Shown here one piece after another: positions 1 to 8,470 of a stretch of DNA of 64,000 nt (position 1 is its first letter; the number at the start of each line of letters is the position of its first letter). The DNA lies in assembly GCF_000712055.1 (NCBI RefSeq), contig NZ_JOOA01000002.1, positions 1,488,001 to 1,552,000 on the forward strand, written 5' to 3'. The DNA comes from Ruminococcus sp. HUN007. Its GTDB lineage: Bacteria; Bacillota; Clostridia; Oscillospirales; Ruminococcaceae. The notes under the pieces are model-generated. The model ran no database searches and was not told where the DNA came from. It worked only from the letters and a program-made list of their open reading frames with translations. Position numbers and translations under genes: made by a program.

Positions 1-314
1 CCTTCACACGACGGCTTTTCCTTTCTTTTTTCCTTGCCGAAGACATCGGGAATATACACATTTGTTATCTTCCCCTCCGGTACAGATCCTTTGAGATATC
101 CTCTTATTTTGAATCCGGCACCGTCCGGATCTGTCAGAATGATTATTCCTTTGTGCCTTGCATAGAATCTTATAAGTTCAAGTTTTTCCTTATCTTTAAA
201 AATGCCGTATCCGTTGGTCACTATTATGGTGGCATCTATTATCGACTCCAGCTTTATCTTGTCGTACTTTCCTTCTACAATTACAGCCTGCTCTGTTTTA
301 AGCAAACCATTCAC
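1..314 (-). CDS. rnmV: RNase M5-like Toprim protein (partial, runs off left edge)
   Basis: The reverse strand reads a Toprim domain: an N-terminal VIVEGKYDK glutamate motif, then a DATIIVTNGYGIF segment and an LTDPDGAGFKIR aspartate motif, followed by IPDVFGKEK before the window ends. This is the arrangement of ribonuclease M5, which matures the 5' end of 5S rRNA. The best start is a GTG at 314 that overlaps the stop codon of the preceding holA gene (GTGA), so the two are probably translationally coupled as the end of the alaS-comEC-holA operon. Only about 104 codons are present, so the C-terminal DUF4093-type part cannot be judged. Toprim membership is clear; the M5 assignment rests on motif pattern and is likely but not proven. 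Confidence 0.75.
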   Translation of the reverse strand, partial: MNGLLKTEQAVIVEGKYDKIKLESIIDATIIVTNGYGIFKDKEKLELIRFYARHKGIIILTDPDGAGFKIRGYLKGSVPEGKITNVYIPDVFGKEKRKEKPSCE

Positions 315-1375
315 GCTCCGTTTCCTGCTGCAAGCATCTGTGCCACAGACTGCTCGATGATTATTTTCTGGTCAAGTCTCGTGGACTTGCATTCAAGATC
401 AGCCTTTTCAAGTATTTCAAGGCACTTTCTTAAGTGTGCAGTACTTGTTTTCGCAGCGTCACGGAAAGCATTGCGCACTACGAACCCACGTCCGTGGTAT
501 CCGAAATCTGCCTCAACTTCAGCCTCTTTCACGCCCGAAGCTCTTGCCGCCGACGCCCTGTAAAGATCCATGAAAGCGGATGCCAGGGCGGATATAATAA
601 GCACGGCTTCAGTCTTTCCTGCTGTAAGGTCCTCAAGTATCGTAAAGGCTGCCGCTGAATTTCCTGATGTTACGGCTGATGCCATGGCAAACGCCGTGGT
701 GTCTATGCCGACGGCTACCATTTCATCTATCATTTCTGCCGTTATCTCATCGCTCCCGGCAAATGAGGAGAGCTTGTTTATTTCGTTTGTGACCCTTAAC
801 GTATCGCCGAGACAGATAAGTGCAAGCTTTTCAGCGTTCTGCTTCGAGATTGACGAACCGTTTTCCGATGCGAGCTTCATTATCCCGCCGGCCATGTCAG
901 CCGGTTTTCTGAGATCTGCTTCGGATACGGAACCCGCCTTTGTGCAGGCATCGATTATCTTTTTGTTTTTCGCTGTCGGTACCTTTTTTCCGCCCTTTAC
1001 ATCAAATCCTGTAACGGAAAACAGAAGCACGGTCTGGTCAGGCACATCCGCAATGAAAGCTGTCAGAGCCTTCAGGTCATCTGCATTCAGCGATTCACCG
1101 TTTAAGTCATTTACCTCGACGAAATTCCAGTCGGTAAACATAGGACAGATCTCAGCAGTATCAAGGAAACCGCTGATTTTCATATCATCACCGGTAAACC
1201 TGCTGTAATCTGATGCGGAATATCCCTTCCCAAGATACTTTCTCCGGACAAGCTCCGCCAGAGCCGAGACACGTCCGGCATCTTTTCCGTAAATATAATA
1301 GACTTTCCTTGTAACTGCTGACTTTAGTTCCTTTTCCAGTTCAGCCGGTGTGATAAGTGCCATTGTCCACCTCAT
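311..1375 (-). CDS. holA: DNA polymerase III subunit delta
   Basis: A 354-codon protein with the layout of the clamp-loader delta subunit: an N-terminal segment with YYIYGKDAGRVSALAE, a middle part with ETAEICPMF-like strands, and the C-terminal helical collar with LRVTNEINKL and a basic, helix-rich end. Delta opens the beta sliding clamp during replication. The first ATG overlaps the comEC stop (ATGA); a second ATG four codons later (1363, giving MALITPAELEKEL) matches the family's usual beginning equally well. The gene sits directly after comEC, an order common in Firmicutes, and its stop overlaps the start of the RNase M5-like gene. Confidence 0.88.
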   Translation of the reverse strand: MRWTMALITPAELEKELKSAVTRKVYYIYGKDAGRVSALAELVRRKYLGKGYSASDYSRFTGDDMKISGFLDTAEICPMFTDWNFVEVNDLNGESLNADDLKALTAFIADVPDQTVLLFSVTGFDVKGGKKVPTAKNKKIIDACTKAGSVSEADLRKPADMAGGIMKLASENGSSISKQNAEKLALICLGDTLRVTNEINKLSSFAGSDEITAEMIDEMVAVGIDTTAFAMASAVTSGNSAAAFTILEDLTAGKTEAVLIISALASAFMDLYRASAARASGVKEAEVEADFGYHGRGFVVRNAFRDAAKTSTAHLRKCLEILEKADLECKSTRLDQKIIIEQSVAQMLAAGNGA

Positions 1376-3381
1376 TCAAGTCTGTAGACTTTAACCTTTC
1401 CTGATTCTGATTGTCTGACCGCAACGTTCTGTTCCGTAACCGCACCTTCACCGGTGCTGATCCCGGAATCATCTATTTTAATGATATTTCCGCAGTATTC
1501 CACTGTTACTCCGCCCTCCGGAACTGCTCTGACCGTGTATTTTCCCCTGTCGAGGAAAAGTCCCTCACTGTCAAAATGCTCCGGATCGCATCCGCATATT
1601 TCCGCACCGTACTGAGTGTAGACATCTTCCGGCACATAAACGTGGTCAACATCGTTAAGCACGAGCCTGCGCGAGTAGGAGGCCATGCTCTGGTACGGAT
1701 CCTTCAGAAAGGCTACCGAGTCGATATGATGAACGCCGCGTATATCCGCAAGCTTTGAAATGTAACGGGAAGAAGTCTGCTTTCCGGTAAGATCGATAAC
1801 GTCATTGTATTTTCCCATCGAGATCATCACAGCGGATGAACGTGAGGTACCGGTACGGCATACTGAAAGGATGTTTCTGTTCATCTGACCGTTTATGGCC
1901 GACGAAGCAATGAAAACCGCCGCCGATATACCCATTGCCGCAAGGGTGCTTTTTCCGCTTCTGTATCTGAACGCCGTAAAGGCAACGAAAACAGTAAGAA
2001 AAAGCGTAAGTACGGGAACAAAACCGCGTCCGAGGGCAACTGACGAAAGACCGGTATCCGAAAGGAAGGACGAGATCTTTATAACAAGCTTCGAGGCAAG
2101 TCCGCCTGCCATGAGCAGCGGATAAGCGAAAACATCCGCGCCGCCTGTCAGCGTTACTCCGAAGCCGCAGATCAGTGCGAAAGTACACAGCGGTATTATG
2201 ATAATGTCCGAGACCGGCGAGATAAGCGAAGCCTCATCGAAAAACATTACCGAAAACGGAAAAACGCAGACTGAAATGCAGAACACGCCTGCCGCTTTTT
2301 TCTTAAGTCCTGCGAAGAATCCTTCGCTGCTCATGCTGTCTGTAACATACGGAACAAGAACTGATGCCCCGAATGTTCCTGCCGCTGACAGCAGAAAAGA
2401 CGAGCTTCGTATAAGGCACGGAGAATGGATGAGAAGGATGAGTGCTGCAATACTCAGCGAATTGAGCGGATCAGGCTTTCTTCCGAAAAGTCCCGCGCTG
2501 CAGATAAGCGTCATCATAAGTGCCGCACGCACCACGGAGACCTGCATACCGGAAAACACCGTAAAAACTATTATGAAGGCTTCAGTAATGAAGAAACGCT
2601 TTTTTAGCGTCAGCTTTGTTTTTTCAAGAACTGCTGAAACAAGGCTTACCAGAAGTGCAAGGTGCATTCCTGAAACTGCGAACATATGTCCCGTTCCGCA
2701 GCGGTAAAGTTTCTTTTCCGTATTTTCGTCAAGACCGCTCTTTTCACCCATAAGCATTGCAGTTATAAGTGCACCGTATTCCCCGGGCAGCACCGTACTG
2801 ATCTTACCTGAGATATGGTCACGGTAACGGTATACTGTCCTGCGGAAGGAAAAACGGTTTCCCGGCGTTATCTTTAAACTTTTTATTTTATCAGTCCTGA
2901 GGAAGATTCCTTCGGAAGCGTAGTGATCCTTTGCTTTGAAAAGGAAACTGTTTTCAAACTCCGAAGGCGTGCATGCAAATGAAAGCGTATCGAAGTATGT
3001 GCATTCAAGAGTGTTTACAGTACACATAAGCTTCACATGCTTTACACCGCCCGCCGATCCGTCAAGAAGATACAGAGACTTTCCGTCGGCGCGGTCAGTA
3101 ATTTCTTTCACCCTGCCTTCGTAATGTATCTCCTGTCCGGCAAGGTCTCTTATTCTGTCGCATACGATACGGTCATTCAGTGTGAACGTGACCGCACCGG
3201 CAATGAAGAACAGAGCGGCAACAGCATAGTACACGAATTTTCTGACAGTTTTCCAAAAGAAAAATGCAGACACCAGCAGTGTTATCAGCATTGCCGGTAT
3301 CTGCGCATCCGGTGGAAAAAAGGAAGCAAAGAACATTCCGGCTGTCCACGGGACCCCGGCATAGACCATCTTTCGCTTCAT
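1372..3381 (-). CDS. comEC: ComEC/Rec2 family DNA-uptake channel, degenerate C-terminal domain
   Basis: A 669-aa multi-pass membrane protein with an N-terminal DUF4131-like segment (about residues 20-170) and the Competence core (about 200-480) carrying GTGHMFAVSGMHLALL, the signature of ComEC. ComEC forms the inner-membrane channel for single-stranded DNA in transformation. Family members are often 750-800 aa, with a C-terminal metallo-beta-lactamase-like domain bearing HxHxDH. Here the last 170 residues keep a beta-rich, secreted-looking region but show no HxHxDH motif. An SD sequence (CCGGAGG) precedes the ATG. It lies 21 bp after the phosphoribosyltransferase gene. No other competence genes are in the window. 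Confidence 0.85.
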   Translation of the reverse strand: MKRKMVYAGVPWTAGMFFASFFPPDAQIPAMLITLLVSAFFFWKTVRKFVYYAVAALFFIAGAVTFTLNDRIVCDRIRDLAGQEIHYEGRVKEITDRADGKSLYLLDGSAGGVKHVKLMCTVNTLECTYFDTLSFACTPSEFENSFLFKAKDHYASEGIFLRTDKIKSLKITPGNRFSFRRTVYRYRDHISGKISTVLPGEYGALITAMLMGEKSGLDENTEKKLYRCGTGHMFAVSGMHLALLVSLVSAVLEKTKLTLKKRFFITEAFIIVFTVFSGMQVSVVRAALMMTLICSAGLFGRKPDPLNSLSIAALILLIHSPCLIRSSSFLLSAAGTFGASVLVPYVTDSMSSEGFFAGLKKKAAGVFCISVCVFPFSVMFFDEASLISPVSDIIIIPLCTFALICGFGVTLTGGADVFAYPLLMAGGLASKLVIKISSFLSDTGLSSVALGRGFVPVLTLFLTVFVAFTAFRYRSGKSTLAAMGISAAVFIASSAINGQMNRNILSVCRTGTSRSSAVMISMGKYNDVIDLTGKQTSSRYISKLADIRGVHHIDSVAFLKDPYQSMASYSRRLVLNDVDHVYVPEDVYTQYGAEICGCDPEHFDSEGLFLDRGKYTVRAVPEGGVTVEYCGNIIKIDDSGISTGEGAVTEQNVAVRQSESGKVKVYRLE

Positions 3382-3402
3382 CCGATACAGATCCTCCGGA
3401 TT

Positions 3403-3942
3403 TTATTTAAAGAACAGCGGAAGCTTTTCAAGGAAAACTATATCTGTTCTGTCTGCAGCATCGCCTTCTGCAAGGGCTGCGCATGCCTGAACGACTGTGC
3501 CTCCGGCCTTTTCGATAAGCTGTTCCATAGCTGAAAGTGATTCGCCTGTACTTATTACATCGTCAACAATGAGAACTTTCTTTCCCTTTATAAGGGCTGC
3601 CTTCTCATCGCCGAGATGAAGTGTCTGTTCGTCCTTTGTGGTTATGGATTTTACGTTTACGCTTACAGGATTGGTCATGTAAACCTTGACCGACTTTCTT
3701 GCGACAACGTAGTTCTTTCCTGACTGACGTGCCATCTCGTATGCAAGCGGGATACCCTTGGCTTCAGAAGTGAGGATGATGTCGAAGTCCGTTACCTTTT
3801 TAAGGAGCTCCTCTGCACATCTTACAGTTAGTTCAACGTCTGAAAACATAATGAACGCTGCAATGTCGAGCTTGTCGTTTACAGGATATCTTGTAAGTTC
3901 CCTTGTAAGTCCCGCAACATTAAGTGTGTACTTTTCCGCCAT
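3403..3942 (-). CDS. phosphoribosyltransferase family protein (adenine PRT-like)
   Basis: The PRPP-binding signature VLIVDDVISTGES lies about two thirds into the protein, with an upstream ILTSEAKGIPLAYEMAR loop typical of type I phosphoribosyltransferases. These enzymes join a purine, pyrimidine or xanthine base to PRPP in salvage pathways; the short hood and spacing look adenine/xanthine-PRT-like, but the substrate cannot be read from sequence. The open frame extends 16 codons further upstream into the HIT gene, but the ATG at 3942 (MAEKYTLN) fits the family better and lies just after the HIT stop. It is in the operon between the HIT gene and comEC. Confidence 0.82.
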   Translation of the reverse strand: MAEKYTLNVAGLTRELTRYPVNDKLDIAAFIMFSDVELTVRCAEELLKKVTDFDIILTSEAKGIPLAYEMARQSGKNYVVARKSVKVYMTNPVSVNVKSITTKDEQTLHLGDEKAALIKGKKVLIVDDVISTGESLSAMEQLIEKAGGTVVQACAALAEGDAADRTDIVFLEKLPLFFK

Positions 3943-3946
3943 GCGA

Positions 3947-4294
3947 TCAGTCTCCCTGCTCTGAGCTCCAGCCGAGCTTCTTTCCGGCAATTACGTGGAA
4001 ATGGAGATGCTTAACTGTCTGGCCTGCGTCATCACCGTTGTTTGTGATAACTCTGAAGCCGCCGTCAAGGCCCATGTCCTTTGTGATCTTTGCGATAACT
4101 TCAAAGATGTGTGCCACAACTGCTGAGTTTTCAGCTGTTACAGCTGCCGCACCTGAAATGTGCTGCTTAGGGATAACAAGAAAGTGTACCGGAGCGATAG
4201 GAGCTATGTCATAAAAAGCGTATACCTGATCGTCTTCGTAAACCTTTTTGCTTGGTATTTCACCGTTTATTATTTTACAGAATAAACAATCCAT
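3947..4294 (-). CDS. HIT family nucleotide-binding hydrolase
   Basis: A 115-aa protein that begins CLFCKIINGEIPS and ends with the histidine triad HLHFHVIAG, the diagnostic motif of HIT proteins (Hint branch). These hydrolyse nucleoside phosphoramidates or similar adenylated compounds. Length and motif spacing are those of a complete single-domain HIT protein. It follows alaS, with a 231-bp gap holding a strong dyad, and is followed at once by the phosphoribosyltransferase gene. A role in cleaning up adenylates made by aminoacyl-tRNA synthetases is known for Hint proteins and would fit next to alaS, but that link is inference here. Confidence 0.9.
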   Translation of the reverse strand: MDCLFCKIINGEIPSKKVYEDDQVYAFYDIAPIAPVHFLVIPKQHISGAAAVTAENSAVVAHIFEVIAKITKDMGLDGGFRVITNNGDDAGQTVKHLHFHVIAGKKLGWSSEQGD

Positions 4295-4463
4295 TTTTCA
4301 TTCACCTTTCTGTACGTGAAATGTCTTTCCGGACATTCACTGAAAATAACATAAACTTTTTATCTGCCATAAATGACACTGCCCTCCTGGGTATATCCAC
4401 CCGGAGGGAAAGTGCTGCAGACCGGCTGCCGCAGGATAAAATTCCCGTCCGTGAGCACCTTAC

Positions 4464-4511
4464 GGATCCGGTAAATCAGGAAAACTCATGCTTCTGACTT
4501 ACCGGATATCC
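4464..4511. other. hairpin between alaS and HIT gene
   Basis: Arms of about 16 nt (GGATCCGGTAA..TCAG and CTGA.TTACCGGATATCC) face each other across a 14-nt loop in the 231-bp gap after alaS. There is no T tract on the minus strand, so it is not an obvious intrinsic terminator for alaS. An RNA-processing or attenuation hairpin is possible. A second, weaker dyad built on CCCTCC/GGAGGG lies at about 4381-4408. Confidence 0.5.
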
Positions 4512-4525
4512 GGCCTGAAAATGTT

Positions 4526-7147
4526 TTACTTTATAAAATTACCGAGAACGTTCTTTATCTCTGCCATTGCTGCATCAGTCTTTGCAATGTCACCGATACC
4601 AGCCATAGCGCTGTCAGGACGTCCACCGCCCTTACCGCCTGTAAGACCTGCTATCGCGCCTGCGATCTTGCCTGCGTGAGCGCCCTTTGCAACTGCGTCC
4701 TTGCCGCATGATACTGAGAATACGCCCTTGCCGTCATTTACGCATGCGAGAACGGAGATAACATTTGCATCCTTGTCGCGGAGCTTGTCACCCATTGTTC
4801 TGAGAACGTCGTTCTTAACGCCGTCAACTCTTGCAGCAATAACGCTTACGCCGTTAAAGTCATAAGCACTGTCTGCAAAAGCACTGAGCTTCATCATAGC
4901 ATTTTCTTCTCCGGCAGCCTGAAGTTCCTTTTCAAGTGCCTTGTACTCGTTCATGATCTGAGTGCACTTTGCTGTGAGTTCAGAAGCATTAGGAGCCTTG
5001 AGGATAGCAGCAGCTTCATTGATAACTGCAATGTTTTCGTTGAGGAGTGCGAGAACGCCTGAGCCTGTTACAGCTTCGATACGTCTTACACCTGATGCTA
5101 CTGAGTTTTCTGAGATGATCTTGAAGAGACCGATCTTTGATGTATTGTCAACGTGAGTACCGCCGCAGAATTCAACTGAGAAATCACCGGCCCTGACTAC
5201 ACGTACAATGTCGCCGTACTTTTCACCGAAGAGGGCCATAGCGCCGAGCTTTCTTGCTTCCTCGATAGGAAGTTCCTTTGTTTCCACAGGAATGGATGAG
5301 AGGATGATCTCATTTACTCTGTTTTCAACCTTTGCGATCTCCTCAGGTGTCATTGCGCTGAAGTGTGAGAAGTCGAAACGGCATCTTTCAGGGCTTACGA
5401 GCTGACCGGCCTGGTGAACGTGTTCACCGAGAACTTCACGGAGAGCTGCCTGGAGAAGGTGAGCTGAAGTATGGTTCTTCATTGTAGCCTGTCTTCTTGT
5501 CACATCGATAGAAGCCTTTACCTTGTCGCCCTTCTTTACAGTGCCGCGGTCAACAGTACCGATGTGGAGGAAGTGACCGTCTTCTGTCTTCATAACTGAG
5601 TCAACTGAAACAACTGCGTTGCCTGAAATGATACCTGTATCGCTTACCTGACCGCCGCTTTCTGCGTAGAAAGGAGTTCTGTCGAGAACGATAACAACGC
5701 TTTCACCTTCAGAAGCGCTTTCCTTTTCTTCTGTGCCGTCAAAGACTGCAAGCACTTCAGAATCGTTTTCTGTTTCTGTGTATCCTGTGAATACTGTCTT
5801 TGCGACAGCGATCTTGATGCTGTTGTCAGCCCATGATGAACTTGCCTTTGCTGCATGGTCAGCCTTTGCCTTGTTTCTCTGTTCGAGAACGAGTTCCTTG
5901 TATCTGTCCATGTCGATCTTAAGACCCTTTTCCTCTGCTATTTCAAGAGTAAGGTCAATCGGGAATCCGTAAGTATCGCTGAGCTTGAATGCATCTTCAC
6001 CGGAAAGAATGCCGTTCTTTGATTCTTCGATAAATTTGTTAAGGAGTTCAAGGCCGTTGTCAACTGTCTTTGCGAAGTTTTCTTCCTCGACCTGAATGAT
6101 CTTCTTGATGTATTCAGCCTTTTCACGGAGTTCCGGATAAGCCTTTTCATTTTCCTGAATTACTGTTTCACATACCTTGTAAAGGAATGTGTCCCTGATT
6201 CCGAGAAGTCTTCCGTGACGCGCAGCACGGCGGAGAAGTCTTCTGAGAACGTATCCGCGTCCTTCGTTTGATGGCATTACGCCGTCGCCGACCATAAATG
6301 TTGTACTTCTGATGTGGTCAGTAATAACACGGAGTGAAACGTCAGACTTGCTGTTTGTGTGGTATTCAACACCTGCGATCTTGCAGATGTGCTTCATGAT
6401 ATTCTGAACTGTATCAACTTCAAAGATATTGTCAACGCCCTGCATTACGCATGCAAGTCTTTCAAGACCCATACCTGTGTCGATGTTCTTGTTCTTCATT
6501 TCTTCGTAGTGGCCGTTGCCGTCTGAATCGAACTGGCTGAAAACGAGGTTCCAGATCTCGATTATTCTGTCAGCGTCACTTGCCTGCTCGAAGTTTTCAA
6601 AAGGACCGTAAGCCTCACCGCGGTCGAAGTGGATCTCGGAGCACGGACCGCAAGGACCTGAGCCGTGTTCCCAGAAGTTATCCTTCTTGCCGAGACGAAC
6701 TATCTTTTCCTTCGGGATGCCGATCTTGTTCATCCAGATCTGTTCAGCTTCGTCATCGCTTTCGAAAACTGTGATCCAGAGCTTTTCTGCAGGGATCTCG
6801 AGTACCTTTGTAAGGAACTCCCATGCCCATTCGATAGCTTCATTCTTGAAGTAATCGCCGAATGAGAAGTTACCGAGCATTTCGAAGTATGTACCGTGTC
6901 TTGAAGTCTTGCCGACACTTTCGATATCAGGTGTTCTGATACACTTCTGGCATGTTGTGACTCTCTTGTTCGGAGGAACTGCCTGTCCGAGGAAGAACTT
7001 CTTGAGAGGTGCCATGCCTGAATTTATAAGAAGAAGGCTGTTGTCACCCTGTGGTATCAGCGGTGCGCTTGCCATTCTTGTGTGCATCTTGCTTTCGAAA
7101 AATGAGAGATAGAGTTCTCTCAGTTCATTTAATCCACGCCATTCCAT
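4526..7147 (-). CDS. alaS: alanyl-tRNA synthetase
   Basis: An 873-aa protein of normal AlaRS length. The class II catalytic core begins ELRELYLSFFESKMH and holds the motif 2 region SFGDYFK. The editing domain shows the zinc-binding HxxxH (HTSAHLL, about residue 559) and the CGGTH cysteine/histidine site (about 659). The C-terminal C-Ala/DHHA1 domain ends with the glycine-rich GGKGGGRPDSAMAG. It charges tRNA-Ala and clears mischarged Ser/Gly. It is the first gene of the left-hand minus-strand operon. No T-box leader is visible: the 120 bp before it hold a degenerate copy of the palindromic repeat instead. Confidence 0.98.
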   Translation of the reverse strand: MEWRGLNELRELYLSFFESKMHTRMASAPLIPQGDNSLLLINSGMAPLKKFFLGQAVPPNKRVTTCQKCIRTPDIESVGKTSRHGTYFEMLGNFSFGDYFKNEAIEWAWEFLTKVLEIPAEKLWITVFESDDEAEQIWMNKIGIPKEKIVRLGKKDNFWEHGSGPCGPCSEIHFDRGEAYGPFENFEQASDADRIIEIWNLVFSQFDSDGNGHYEEMKNKNIDTGMGLERLACVMQGVDNIFEVDTVQNIMKHICKIAGVEYHTNSKSDVSLRVITDHIRSTTFMVGDGVMPSNEGRGYVLRRLLRRAARHGRLLGIRDTFLYKVCETVIQENEKAYPELREKAEYIKKIIQVEEENFAKTVDNGLELLNKFIEESKNGILSGEDAFKLSDTYGFPIDLTLEIAEEKGLKIDMDRYKELVLEQRNKAKADHAAKASSSWADNSIKIAVAKTVFTGYTETENDSEVLAVFDGTEEKESASEGESVVIVLDRTPFYAESGGQVSDTGIISGNAVVSVDSVMKTEDGHFLHIGTVDRGTVKKGDKVKASIDVTRRQATMKNHTSAHLLQAALREVLGEHVHQAGQLVSPERCRFDFSHFSAMTPEEIAKVENRVNEIILSSIPVETKELPIEEARKLGAMALFGEKYGDIVRVVRAGDFSVEFCGGTHVDNTSKIGLFKIISENSVASGVRRIEAVTGSGVLALLNENIAVINEAAAILKAPNASELTAKCTQIMNEYKALEKELQAAGEENAMMKLSAFADSAYDFNGVSVIAARVDGVKNDVLRTMGDKLRDKDANVISVLACVNDGKGVFSVSCGKDAVAKGAHAGKIAGAIAGLTGGKGGGRPDSAMAGIGDIAKTDAAMAEIKNVLGNFIK

Positions 7148-7187
7148 TATAAGAAAACGCTCCTTTGAATTTTAATATACAAAACAA

Positions 7188-7285
7188 TGTTTGATCCGGA
7201 TTCGCCGGATTTCCGAAGAGGAATGCGGGGCTTCGTCCCGGTTCCCCACGCTGATTTATAAAATCAGCTTTATAAAACTGATTTT
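7188..7285 (-). repeat. palindromic MITE-like repeat, degenerate copy A
   Basis: This reads the same modules as the better copies near 29.1, 32.0 and 37.7 kb: CCGGATTCGCCGGATTTCC hairpin, GCGGGGCTTCGTCCCGG hairpin, then CCCCACGCTGATTTATAAAATCAG. The outer TIR on the left is lost. It fills the gap between the SUFU gene and alaS and lies within a few bases of the SUFU stop codon. Confidence 0.7.
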
Positions 7286-7857
7286 CTTTCGAAGTCGAAC
7301 ATGTCGATGTTCTTTTCAACGAAAAAATTCTGAAGTGCGTCAATACCGTTTTCAGACATGTAGTCGCATTCCGCCTGCGAGATCGGAAGTGCATAAAGGA
7401 AAGTGATAATGCTCTCGTCCGCATCAGTCACACCGAATGACTTCTTCCAGAGCGGAGGAGGAAGCATGAGGAAAAGATGCTTCATATCTGAATTAGGATA
7501 GTAAAGCTCCATTATTCCCTTTAGTACGGTTCCGTATCCGTAACGGATGTTGGTATCGTATATTCCGATGCCGGCTGTTGAAAGGATCTTGCCCGCCATA
7601 TCGTGTCCGCCGTATGAAGACATGATGATCTCGGCACGGATCTCCTTGCCGGTATTTGAATCACTGTATCCTGTAGTTCTGTTTACAAGGCCGAGAGTAG
7701 AAGCTGTAAGATAGTTTCCGCCCGGACTCTGCTTTGCATAAAGAATATCGAGCTTGTGCTCGGCATCCTGCTTCTGATATGAAAACGCAGCCTGCACACC
7801 ACCGAGTGTTTCAGTTAAAACGCTTATCATTTTTTCTTCGTATTTATTTAAAGCCAT
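7270..7857 (-). CDS. suppressor-of-fused (SUFU) domain protein
   Basis: About 195 aa with the SUFU-family pattern: an N-terminal helix with a GG turn, central strands with EIIMSSYGG, the turn FLMLPPPLWKKSF, and the C-terminal LPISQAECDYMSENGIDAL, which matches the LPIT.aE...GaeaL ending of bacterial SUFU proteins. Members are often found with polymorphic toxins or as orphan immunity-like genes; no toxin gene is visible here. The frame extends to 7893, but the ATG at 7857 has a GGAGG sequence upstream and follows a good promoter. The stop codon sits at the edge of a repeat. Confidence 0.72.
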   Translation of the reverse strand: MALNKYEEKMISVLTETLGGVQAAFSYQKQDAEHKLDILYAKQSPGGNYLTASTLGLVNRTTGYSDSNTGKEIRAEIIMSSYGGHDMAGKILSTAGIGIYDTNIRYGYGTVLKGIMELYYPNSDMKHLFLMLPPPLWKKSFGVTDADESIITFLYALPISQAECDYMSENGIDALQNFFVEKNIDMFDFERKSVL

Positions 7858-7912
7858 ATCGTATCTGCCTCCGATCCATATATATTTACTCAATAAAAAT
7901 ACACATATTATA

Positions 7913-7940
7913 ATTATAACAGATACACAGATTTTGTCAA
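7913..7940 (-). promoter_or_regulatory. sigma-A promoter of the SUFU gene
   Basis: On the minus strand TTGACA and TATAAT are separated by 16 bp, about 55 bp before the ATG at 7857. Confidence 0.75.
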
Positions 7941-7971
7941 CGATTTTAACCGTTTACTTAAATAAAAAATT

Positions 7972-8005
7972 CCCCGGCACGGACTAAAAAATCCACTGCC
8001 GGGGA
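7972..8005 (-). terminator. intrinsic terminator of the small membrane protein gene
   Basis: An inverted repeat CCCCGGCA..TGCCGGGG with a short loop is followed on the minus strand by AATTTTTTA. It lies about 60 bp beyond the stop codon at 8067. Confidence 0.75.
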
Positions 8006-8066
8006 AATATCGGTCTGTTATTTTACAGTAAACGCAAAATAAATTTTTCGTTTACTATATATCTTA

Positions 8067-8267
8067 TCAGTAAAAGCCGCCTTCACCCTGTACCTTCAGG
8101 AAAATGATGACATTCGCAGCTAAAATGGCTACGTCAACAAGTCCTATAAGTCCGTACAGTATAACACTGAGCAAAGCCGCAATTCCGGACACCACTATAG
8201 CCGCAATACCGCGGTTACGGTCCTCTGTTTTTCTCCAGAATCGAATGCTGAAAATCAATGATAACAT
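8067..8267 (-). CDS. small membrane protein, unknown function
   Basis: A 66-aa protein starting MLSLIFSIRFWRKTEDRN, followed by two predicted hydrophobic helices (IAAIVVSGIAALLSVILYGL and VDVAILAANVIIFL). The ATG at 8267 is preceded by AGAGGGGGA at good spacing; the longer frame to 8297 lacks a comparable site. It stands alone with its own terminator. It is not a family I recognise. The short basic N-terminus before the first helix suggests an inside N-terminus. Confidence 0.65.
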   Translation of the reverse strand: MLSLIFSIRFWRKTEDRNRGIAAIVVSGIAALLSVILYGLIGLVDVAILAANVIIFLKVQGEGGFY

Positions 8268-8470
8268 TTTAATATCCCCCTCTGTTGTAATCCACATTTG
8301 TTTTCAGAACTGTTGAATATCAGCTCTGTTTTTTATAGCATTAATTATAATATAAAAAACAACAGAAATCAATATCAGTTTTGTATAATATTAATAATAG
8401 TTCTTTGGGTATTGCGTCAGTTATGTATCATGATTACCCGAAAGGATTTTCATCTCACGTCCTGAATCTT

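Noticed and set aside
570..1208. Plus-strand frame of 212 aa opposite holA
   Set aside because: holA is a well-supported family member on the other strand; the plus frame has no recognisable motif.
7148..7269. T-box leader before alaS
   Set aside because: The space is short and filled by a degenerate palindromic repeat; no T-box core sequence or antiterminator is seen.
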